This document shows positions 1 through 5,381 of a stretch of 5,650 bases of DNA, one piece after another. Numbering within the stretch: the stretch's first letter is position 1; every line of letters starts with the position of its first letter. The translations under genes and the position numbers were made by a program. The DNA comes from Candidatus Omnitrophota bacterium (GTDB lineage Bacteria > Omnitrophota > Gorgyraeia > Zapsychrales > Zapsychraceae): NCBI GenBank assembly GCA_020430005.1, contig JAGQKQ010000125.1, positions 1-5,650 of the forward strand. The letters run 5' to 3'. The notes under the pieces are model-generated. The model was given only the letters and a program-made list of their open reading frames with translations, ran no database searches and was not told the DNA's origin.

Positions 1-63
1 AATTAGTTATATAAATAAATACTATTTCTAGAAGTATTAATAAAATAAGAGGAAGGGGCTAAA
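1..63 (+). other. AT-rich leader upstream of the first gene
   Basis: This short stretch is very AT-rich and holds no complete gene. One frame stays open from base 2 to a TAG at 29-31 and could be the last codons of an upstream gene, but nine codons are too few to decide. TATA-like strings around 9-15 could be a -10 element, but any -35 element would fall at or beyond the window edge, so I do not call a promoter. The only well-supported element is the ribosome binding site at its right end. Confidence 0.4.
50..58 (+). promoter_or_regulatory. Strong ribosome binding site of the first gene
   Basis: The purine run AGGAAGGGG ends five bases before the ATG at 64. It is the best Shine-Dalgarno sequence in the window and fixes the start of the sugar-nucleotide enzyme, which also begins exactly at the Rossmann beta strand expected for the family. 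Genes 2 and 3 downstream lack anything comparable, so ribosomes loaded here may feed them by translational coupling (inference). Confidence 0.8.
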
Positions 64-1260
64 ATGAAAATTATTGTCTTTGGAGGGGATGGGTTCTGCG
101 GTTGGCCATGTGCGTTAAATCTTTCTGCAAAAGGTCATGAGGTTTGTATTGTTGATAATTTGTCCCGCCGGAATATTGATACGGAATTGGAATGTGATTC
201 TTTAACACCTATTCAGCCGATTGGAAAACGTCTTGAGGCATGGAAAGAGGTCAGTGGTCAAACTATTAGATTTATGAATATCAATATTGCTGAAGAATAT
301 CATCGTCTGTTAAATCTTCTTAATGATTATGAGCCGGACTCGGTTATTCATTATGCGGAACAAAGAGCGGCCCCCTATTCAATGAAGTCTTCTAAAGAAC
401 GTAGATATACAGTCAATAATAATTTAAATGCTACTAATAATATTCTGAGCGCCATCGTTGAGTCAGAGAGAGACATTCATGTTTTACATTTAGGGACAAT
501 GGGTGTTTATGGATATGGAACGGTAGGTGCAGTGATTCCAGAGGGTTATTTAAGAATCAACATTGCGAACCCCGATGGAGAGAGTTCGGAGAAAGAAATT
601 CTTTATCCGGCCGATCCTGGAAGTATTTATCATATGACCAAGACACAAGATGCGCTTTTCTTTTACTTCTACAATAAAAATTATGGCCTTCGTATTACAG
701 ATTTACATCAGGGTATTGTTTGGGGGACGGATACAGATCAAACGGGCCGGGATGAAAGGCTTATCAATCGGTTTGATTATGATGGAGATTATGGAACAGT
801 TTTAAATCGATTTTTGGTTGAATCAGCCGTTGGACATCCGCTAACGGTTTATGGCACAGGTGGACAAACACGTGCTTTCATTCATATTCAAGACTCTGTC
901 CGGTGTGTTGAATTAGCGATGGCGCATCCACCTAAAAAAGGAGATCGCGTTCATATATATAACCAAATGACTGAAACGCACCGATTAATCGACTTGGCTA
1001 ATAAAGTTTCTGAATTGACAGGCGCTACAATTGATTTTATAGAAAATCCCCGTAAAGAAGCTGAGAAAAATGAATTAAAAGTATCCAACGAATGCTTCTT
1101 AAATATTGGTTTGGATCCGATCACTTTGAAAGATAATCTTATGGTTGAAGTTGTAGACGTCGCGCGCCGTTATAAAAATAGAGTGGACCTATCAAAAATT
1201 CCTCCACAATCACAGTGGGTGCCAAACAAAGAAACAAAAGAAAAAGTAGCAGCCTGCTAG
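64..1260 (+). CDS. sqdB: UDP-sulfoquinovose synthase-type SDR enzyme (SQD1/SqdB/Agl3-like)
   Basis: This 398-residue protein is an extended short-chain dehydrogenase of the NAD-dependent epimerase/dehydratase family, most like SQD1/SqdB. That enzyme converts UDP-glucose plus sulfite to UDP-sulfoquinovose in the cytosol (or plastid). Visible in order: the NAD-binding GGDGFCG (7-13); D31 with R35-R36 at the end of beta 2; the SQD1-type SLTPI (46-50); EQRAAPYSM (99-107); the catalytic threonine in LGTMG (T145); YHMTK supplying Tyr189 and Lys193; HQGIVWG (215-221); NRFDYD (235-240); and GGQTR (266-270). The Thr/Tyr/Lys triad known from plant SQD1 is intact and the length is normal. Some positions differ from plant SQD1 (GVYGYGT after the threonine, HQG where NQG is usual), placing it in a bacterial subgroup whose product may not have been tested. 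No partner sulfolipid synthase (SqdX/SQD2) is recognisable; the neighbours are glycan-assembly genes. A related 4,6-dehydratase-like or epimerase activity is the main alternative. Confidence 0.83.
   Translation: MKIIVFGGDGFCGWPCALNLSAKGHEVCIVDNLSRRNIDTELECDSLTPIQPIGKRLEAWKEVSGQTIRFMNINIAEEYHRLLNLLNDYEPDSVIHYAEQRAAPYSMKSSKERRYTVNNNLNATNNILSAIVESERDIHVLHLGTMGVYGYGTVGAVIPEGYLRINIANPDGESSEKEILYPADPGSIYHMTKTQDALFFYFYNKNYGLRITDLHQGIVWGTDTDQTGRDERLINRFDYDGDYGTVLNRFLVESAVGHPLTVYGTGGQTRAFIHIQDSVRCVELAMAHPPKKGDRVHIYNQMTETHRLIDLANKVSELTGATIDFIENPRKEAEKNELKVSNECFLNIGLDPITLKDNLMVEVVDVARRYKNRVDLSKIPPQSQWVPNKETKEKVAAC
1247..1259 (+). other. Small inverted repeat across the gene 1 stop codon
   Basis: TAGCA and TGCTA pair perfectly around a GCC loop. 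The stem covers the end of the first gene including its TAG (1258-1260), nine bases before the next ATG at 1268. No T-run follows, so it is not a terminator. It sits where a Shine-Dalgarno sequence for gene 2 would be expected, so it could affect reinitiation there. A five-base-pair stem can also arise by chance. Confidence 0.3.
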
Positions 1261-1267
1261 ATTTGTT

Positions 1268-2170
1268 ATGGTAAAAACTCCGATACTTTTATTTGCCTTT
1301 AAAAGGCCGGACCATACGCTTCAGGTTCTTCAGTCGTTAAGCAAAAATAAAGAATCCCAGGAAAGTGATCTTTTCGTTTTTATTGATGGACCAAAGTCTG
1401 ACGAAGACATTCCCGGTATTGAAGCGGTTAAGAAAGTTGTGCAAAGCCGTAAATGGTGTAAAACAGTTAATCTTCAGATCAATTCAAGAAATAATGGTGT
1501 TCCTGCACAGATTATTGGTAATGTTACTAAATTTTGTAAAGAAAGAGGTCGCGTAATTGTATTGGAGGATGATATCGTTTTGTCACCCTTCTTTTTAAAT
1601 TATATGAACAAAGCGTTAGATGCTTATGCCAATGATGACCGAGTGATGGAGGTTAGTGGATATATGTATCCTATCAGAGAAGTGACTGTGGAGTCAGGAT
1701 TCATTCGTGGTAGCTGCGGTTGGGGCTGGGGAACTTGGAGAAGGGCGTGGGAATTTTTTGAACCAGATGGAAAGAAGCTTCTAAAACAACTCTCCTCCCG
1801 TGAGTCTCGATATGAATTCAACTTTAGAGGCTCCTATAAATATTATTCTCTTCTGAAAGACCAGGTTGAGGGAAAAATAGGAGGTTGGGATATACGCTGG
1901 GCGGCAAGTATTTTCTTAAATAATGGATTAACTTTTGTTCCGGCGTCATCTCTTGTTCGAAATATCGGTTTTGATGGTTCGGGAACGAATATACCTACAT
2001 CCAGTGCATATGATACAACCATTTTGAACCAACCTATTATAGATTATCCGCAGCATTCTCAGGAAACAGAAGAAATTTTATCGGCCGTAATTGATTTCTA
2101 TAAAGAGCAGAAAACCTTTAAAGCCATGGTAAAGAAGCTTATTAGCCGTATTCGGCAAAGACGATTTTAA
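1268..2170 (+). CDS. GT-A fold glycosyltransferase (GT2-like, HlpA-type sugar transferase)
   Basis: This 300-residue cytoplasmic or membrane-associated glycosyltransferase is predicted to transfer a sugar from a nucleotide donor to a growing lipid-linked glycan. The N-terminus has a GT-A layout: a first beta strand with FKRPDH (11-16), FIDGPK (38-43), then LEDD (99-102), whose acidic residues match the DxD-like metal/nucleotide site. Downstream are an unusual tryptophan-rich CGWGWGTWRRAW (150-161) and GGWDIRW (205-211), typical of the transferases often annotated as GT2 or 'hemolytic protein HlpA-like' in polysaccharide clusters, then NIGFDGSGTN (232-241). The C-terminus is basic, which may help membrane association. 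There is no signal peptide or transmembrane helix. The gene starts 7 bases after the previous stop with no clear Shine-Dalgarno sequence, suggesting translational coupling. Donor and acceptor cannot be read from sequence; sulfoquinovose transfer is possible only by context. Confidence 0.8.
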   Translation: MVKTPILLFAFKRPDHTLQVLQSLSKNKESQESDLFVFIDGPKSDEDIPGIEAVKKVVQSRKWCKTVNLQINSRNNGVPAQIIGNVTKFCKERGRVIVLEDDIVLSPFFLNYMNKALDAYANDDRVMEVSGYMYPIREVTVESGFIRGSCGWGWGTWRRAWEFFEPDGKKLLKQLSSRESRYEFNFRGSYKYYSLLKDQVEGKIGGWDIRWAASIFLNNGLTFVPASSLVRNIGFDGSGTNIPTSSAYDTTILNQPIIDYPQHSQETEEILSAVIDFYKEQKTFKAMVKKLISRIRQRRF

Positions 2171-2175
2171 GATAT

Positions 2176-3429
2176 ATGAAAGTTATTATAGCCGTAAAAA
2201 GTGTTTACCCTTTTCATCCTTATGGGGGAGTGCAAAAATATGTTTATTACTTTGCGAAGCATTTGGCGCAAAAAGGTATTAATGTAGAAATAGTAGCTCC
2301 GTTAGATCAAAAAGGTCCTAGAACGGAAGAGTATGAGGGTATGAAATATACTTTCTTATCTCCGTCTATTTATAAATATTTAGAGTATCCGATAGGATGG
2401 CTTGGTGTTCATCTGTTCAGCTATTCTTTAGCAAAATATTTAAAAAATAAAGATTTTGATATATTACATAGTTTTGATTTAACGGGATATCAGTATTCTA
2501 AACAGAAAAAACGAAAACCGATTATAGCGCATATTTTTACAGATAATTATTTATGTAATCCAATTGGTTTAAGCAGCGTTTTAGATTTGACGGCAGTGAA
2601 ATTTGATAAAATAAAGGAGAAGAAAATTACTATTTCTCCTTTTTCAGATATTTCTTTAAAATGTAAATATATTACACAGTATCTTTTCAAAATAAAACCG
2701 ATGTATCAATATTTGAGTCGGGCAGAATGTATTTTTTGTGAGGCAGATGTATTTGCTAAAGAGGTAGCAGAAGTTTATCATTTAAATTCAGATAAGTTTA
2801 AAGTTGTGCCGGTAGGGGTGGATTTAGGCTATATACAGCAGCAATTAGCAAGGGGGGGGCTTTCAAGATCGGATCTTGGATATTCAGATTCAGATTTTAT
2901 ATTAATTACAGTTAACAGATTGGCGGCAGACAAAGGAATCGATAAAATAATTTTAGCATTGAATTTCTTGAAACAAAGGTATCCGCAAGTTAGGCTGATC
3001 ATTATTGGGGTGGGGTACCAGGAGAAAGAGATTTATAAAATAATTAACGAAAATGGATTGCAGAATCAAGTTCGGCACTTGAAGAATATTCGTGAAGAAG
3101 ATCTTTATCAATATTATCAAATTTCGGATGCTTACATTTGTGCGTTCTCTTTTCCTGGATCTAGTATTAGCACTTTAGAAGCCATGGCATGTTCTTTACC
3201 TATCATAACGACTGCGCAGGCATGGTTGCTCCGGGGTCGAGATAACGGCATTTTTTTGGAGAATAACCATCCGGAATCGATAACAAAGGCGGTTGAGGAA
3301 TTAATTCAGCAGGGAAGTCTTAAAAGTAAAAAAAATGTCTCTGCAGAAGTTGTAAAGGATTTTGATTGGAAATTGGTAACGGAAAAAGCTGTCCTTGAGT
3401 ACAAGAAGGTTATTAAGAACCATAAATAA
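2176..3429 (+). CDS. GT4-family (GT-B fold) glycosyltransferase
   Basis: This 417-residue protein has two Rossmann-like domains, as in retaining GT4 enzymes. The acceptor half begins MKVIIAV and has a glycine-rich loop YGGVQKYV (16-23) followed by HLAQKGINVEIVAP, the standard 'GG...LA..GH.V.V..P' pattern. The donor half has VPVGVD (211-216), NRLAADKGID (247-256, the RL..KG motif) and LEAMACSLPIITT (334-346). In the usual EX7E motif only the second glutamate is present (E335); the place of the first is P327, in the string FPGSSISTLE. Length is typical. The stretch 100-180 is lysine- and aromatic-rich and its DNA is very AT-rich. The start lies 5 bases after the previous stop without a good Shine-Dalgarno sequence. 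A run of eight G at 2852-2859 lies between the domains. It does not look like the sulfolipid synthase SqdX, though that is also GT4. Donor and linkage are unknown. Confidence 0.85.
   Translation: MKVIIAVKSVYPFHPYGGVQKYVYYFAKHLAQKGINVEIVAPLDQKGPRTEEYEGMKYTFLSPSIYKYLEYPIGWLGVHLFSYSLAKYLKNKDFDILHSFDLTGYQYSKQKKRKPIIAHIFTDNYLCNPIGLSSVLDLTAVKFDKIKEKKITISPFSDISLKCKYITQYLFKIKPMYQYLSRAECIFCEADVFAKEVAEVYHLNSDKFKVVPVGVDLGYIQQQLARGGLSRSDLGYSDSDFILITVNRLAADKGIDKIILALNFLKQRYPQVRLIIIGVGYQEKEIYKIINENGLQNQVRHLKNIREEDLYQYYQISDAYICAFSFPGSSISTLEAMACSLPIITTAQAWLLRGRDNGIFLENNHPESITKAVEELIQQGSLKSKKNVSAEVVKDFDWKLVTEKAVLEYKKVIKNHK
2852..2859 (+). repeat. G8 homopolymer inside the GT4 gene
   Basis: Eight consecutive G, encoding part of Arg226-Gly227-Gly228 in the linker just after the VGVD motif, stand out in an AT-rich gene. 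As given, both halves of the GT4 protein are in the same frame. Losing one G would bring a TAA at 2903-2905 into frame, and gaining one G would bring in the TAA at 2913-2915. Either would remove the donor-binding domain. This is the form of a slipped-strand contingency tract, but it could also be a static run or a sequencing-length uncertainty. Confidence 0.6.
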
Positions 3430-3433
3430 TATG

Positions 3434-3441
3434 AAAGGAAA
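3434..3441 (+). promoter_or_regulatory. Ribosome binding site that selects a TTG start
   Basis: AAAGGAAA lies with its AGGA core at 3436-3439, eight bases before the TTG at 3448. The nearest in-frame ATG, at 3463, would be more than 20 bases from this site. The spacing therefore favours TTG as the start of the radical SAM gene. A six-codon ATG frame (3431-3451) overlaps the site, and its TGA overlaps the TTG as TTGA. Confidence 0.6.
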
Positions 3442-3447
3442 TTTAGT

Positions 3448-4512
3448 TTGAGATCCTTCGGTATGATAATTATCCGTAAAGTTTTGTATTGTTTTTCTTA
3501 TCTTTCTTGGATTTTTCGATACGTAAAGGTTATTTTAGGGTTAAATACAGTAAGCGATATCAAGATTCTATCCATTGAGTTTTCTTCGGTATGCAATTTA
3601 AGGTGTAAATATTGTTTTTTGGACCAATTAGATAGGGCTCGTTTTTTAGATATTCATATTTACGAAAAATTAATTAAAGAGGTCGCGGAGAATCCAAAAT
3701 ATAATATAAGAATTATGGAATGGCCAATCAGTGGCGAATTTCTGGTTTATCCCAAATGGAGGGAGGTTGTAGATATTACAAAAAAATATATGAAGGAAAA
3801 TCCAAACTTTCGCCCGCACATTATTCTGAACGAAAACTTTATGTTAATGGATGAAGAAAAATTAGATTATATATTAAATGCTGGAGTGCTAAGTCAGATT
3901 ATCTGTAGTGTAGATGGACATGATGCCCAATCTTTTGAAAATATGAGGCCTCCCGGGAAATTTCCAAAAATCTTTAAGAACATTCATTTGCTTTATGAAA
4001 AAAATAAACGCTTAGAAAAACCCGTTCATATTCAAATCAACAATGGTAGAGATGGACAGTCTATTGGAAAAGACTTTAGTGAGGAAATGAAAAAAATTTT
4101 TGCTAAGGGAGATACAATTACTCAATGGACACCGGAATACTGGAATGAATCTTTTAATAAAAAGAATAAGGAATTTTATCCAGCAAAAGGATTCTGCTCC
4201 TTCGTCTTTAATAATGTAACTTTGTCGAGTTCAGGGAAGATTTCTAAATGCTGTATGGATTTAAGAGGCCAGACACAGTATGCGGATCTATCAAAGAATT
4301 CATTGGCTGATATATGGAATTCAAGAATTCGGCGAGATTTTCTTTCATTAATGTTTTCTGGCAAGCGAAGCCTCATTCAAGGCTGCGCATCATGCTCAAT
4401 CACGCGCACTAATAATGACAATCGATATAATAATCCTCTAAGAATTATAAAACGTAAAATGAAGTTTATTTCCCAAAAGGGAAAACGTTATAGCACATCA
4501 GGAAATACATGA
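3448..4512 (+). CDS. Radical SAM/SPASM domain protein of unknown reaction
   Basis: This 354-residue protein carries a radical SAM core. Cysteines C49, C53 and C56 in CNLRCKYC form the CxxxCxxC site for the catalytic [4Fe-4S] cluster. ISGEFLVYP (94-102) is the GGE-like SAM-binding motif with Ser for the first Gly. CSVDG (153-157) and NMRPPGKFP (165-173) match later core strands. The C-terminal SPASM region has C250, C268/C269 in the GKISKCCMD string, SLADIWNS (285-292) and C313-x2-C316, enough ligands for an auxiliary cluster. Ahead of the core, residues 6-35 are a hydrophobic, aromatic and basic segment that may sit in or on the membrane. SPASM enzymes include peptide-maturases and alcohol dehydrogenases such as BtrN. 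No precursor peptide is seen here, so a carbohydrate or lipid-linked substrate is more likely by context (inference). The start is TTG 3448, with ATG 3463 as alternative. The stop overlaps the next start (ATGA), implying coupling with the methyltransferase. Confidence 0.85.
   Translation: MRSFGMIIIRKVLYCFSYLSWIFRYVKVILGLNTVSDIKILSIEFSSVCNLRCKYCFLDQLDRARFLDIHIYEKLIKEVAENPKYNIRIMEWPISGEFLVYPKWREVVDITKKYMKENPNFRPHIILNENFMLMDEEKLDYILNAGVLSQIICSVDGHDAQSFENMRPPGKFPKIFKNIHLLYEKNKRLEKPVHIQINNGRDGQSIGKDFSEEMKKIFAKGDTITQWTPEYWNESFNKKNKEFYPAKGFCSFVFNNVTLSSSGKISKCCMDLRGQTQYADLSKNSLADIWNSRIRRDFLSLMFSGKRSLIQGCASCSITRTNNDNRYNNPLRIIKRKMKFISQKGKRYSTSGNT
4469..4484 (+). other. Perfect inverted repeat near the end of the radical SAM gene
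   Basis: TTTCCC and GGGAAA pair around an AAAA loop. A second, outer pairing of AACGT (4451-4455) with ACGTT (4485-4489) could extend it with a one-sided bulge. It lies in the last codons of the radical SAM gene, 25 bases before the methyltransferase ATG. No T-run follows, so it is not an intrinsic terminator. It could be a small mRNA hairpin affecting coupling, or chance. Confidence 0.3.
4500..4505 (+). promoter_or_regulatory. Ribosome binding site of the methyltransferase gene
   Basis: AGGAAA, within the last codons of the preceding gene, ends three bases before the ATG at 4509, which forms an ATGA overlap with the upstream TGA. This supports the 4509 start over the next in-frame ATG at 4530, which has no such site, and predicts translational coupling of the two genes. 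Confidence 0.6.
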
Positions 4513-5327
4513 GATCTAAGCCTAAAAAAATGGAAGATATCAAAAATTTATCTAAGACATTATACGAAAAGGGAAAGGAGGGGTTAGATAGCCGTCTTTT
4601 AATCGCTTTTAACGAAATAGATAGTGGAGGCCGAGTTTTAGAGGTAGGGTTAGGACGTGGAGAACTAACAGCTAGTATAGGAAAGCTCAAAACTGATGTT
4701 GAATTGTATGGTGTCGATGTGGCTGAAAAAGCTTTGGAAAGGTTGAGAAATTATCTTACTGATTTCCAATTAGCGGACATATCCTGTGAAAAACTAAAAT
4801 TTGAAGATAATTATTTTGATACAGTGATCTGTTTGGAAGTGTTTGAGCATTTACAGAATCCTTACCACGCATTGGTGGAGTTGCAGCGCGTATTGGTTCC
4901 CGGAGGAAAGCTTATTATTAGTGTGCCCAATTACTTGGGAGGGCATTTAATGATTTATCCAGGATTAATTACTTCTAAGTTTTTCGCGCGTTTTTTGCGG
5001 CAGAATTTCTTCAAAATTAACCGTTTTATACCTTGGGGACCTGTATTTAATAAGGATAATGTGGGTCGATTAATGGACTCAAAGTGTAAAAATAAGTTTA
5101 TAGGCCGATTCTTGTTAAGAGGGTGTCAAGTTACTATTCGTTTTCTACAGATGGTAACAAAGGTTTTTGGTTTTAAAGTGGCGTCCCTTTACTGGTGTCA
5201 TTTCTTCATTTGCGAAAATCGTAAGAATGATACTGACAGTGAGTTTTGGATTAAGCAGTTAAACCAGGCTTCAGATTTTGGTCAAGACTTAGGATGGTAT
5301 GATCCCTCTTTTCATAAAAAAGCGTAA
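4509..5327 (+). CDS. Class I SAM-dependent methyltransferase
   Basis: This 272-residue cytoplasmic methyltransferase has a UbiE/Methyltransf_11-like Rossmann fold. Motif I is VLEVGLGRGELT (43-54), the SAM-binding glycine loop. The acidic residue at the end of strand 2 is D70 in YGVDVAEKAL. Motif II is FDTVICLEVFEHLQNP (103-118), with the EVFEHL string common in this group, and motif III is LVPGGKLIISVPN (129-141). Residues 142-235 form a basic, aromatic C-terminal extension that probably binds substrate or membrane. In glycan operons such enzymes often O-methylate a sugar or cap a chain end, but the sequence does not identify the substrate. Its 4-base overlap with the radical SAM gene suggests the two are made together, perhaps acting in sequence on one substrate (inference). 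Ubiquinone-type or lipid methylation is a less likely alternative given the neighbours. Confidence 0.85.
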   Translation: MRSKPKKMEDIKNLSKTLYEKGKEGLDSRLLIAFNEIDSGGRVLEVGLGRGELTASIGKLKTDVELYGVDVAEKALERLRNYLTDFQLADISCEKLKFEDNYFDTVICLEVFEHLQNPYHALVELQRVLVPGGKLIISVPNYLGGHLMIYPGLITSKFFARFLRQNFFKINRFIPWGPVFNKDNVGRLMDSKCKNKFIGRFLLRGCQVTIRFLQMVTKVFGFKVASLYWCHFFICENRKNDTDSEFWIKQLNQASDFGQDLGWYDPSFHKKA

Positions 5328-5381
5328 GACATTTCGTTTTGATCTTTACCAATTTAGTTTGGAATGTGGTTATAAATATAT
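5328..5381 (+). other. 54-bp intergenic gap before the flippase gene
   Basis: This is the longest gap in the window. It is AT-rich, with a weak CCAA/TTGG pairing (5349-5352 with 5359-5362) and a competing long-loop pairing of ACATTTC (5329-5335) with GGAATGT (5361-5367). Neither is followed by a T-run, so no terminator is called. TATAAA at 5371-5376 is too near the start codon, and lacks a spaced -35, to call a promoter. No convincing Shine-Dalgarno sequence precedes the ATG at 5382. Confidence 0.4.

Noticed and set aside
2..31. An open frame ending TAG at 29-31, possibly the tail of an upstream gene
   Set aside because: Only nine codons are visible, with no motif; it cannot be told apart from chance.
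1365..1556. A 63-codon open frame inside gene 2 in another frame
   Set aside because: It lies wholly within a well-supported glycosyltransferase and shows no recognisable motif; it is a frame shadow.
1624..1821. A minus-strand open frame opposite gene 2
   Set aside because: It mirrors the tryptophan/glycine-rich coding stretch of the transferase and has no protein-like features of its own.
2176..3429. The GT4 enzyme as the sulfolipid synthase SqdX
   Set aside because: It shares only generic GT4 motifs, I see no SqdX-like N-terminal signature, and the flippase next door points to an oligosaccharide acceptor.
4317..4330. Two GAATTC palindromes two bases apart
   Set aside because: They encode part of the conserved IWNSRIRR stretch of the SPASM domain and have no sign of function beyond coding.
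4176..4690. Minus-strand open frames opposite the SPASM region and the 4/5 gene junction
   Set aside because: They are antisense to conserved coding motifs, lack ribosome binding sites and resemble no family I know.
5329..5367. A possible terminator after the methyltransferase
   Set aside because: The best pairing has a 25-base loop and a G-U pair, and no T-run follows, so it does not fit an intrinsic terminator.
5345..5376. A possible promoter (TTTACC and TATAAA) ahead of the flippase gene
   Set aside because: The spacing is 20 bases, the -35 match is poor, and the -10 would sit almost on the start codon.
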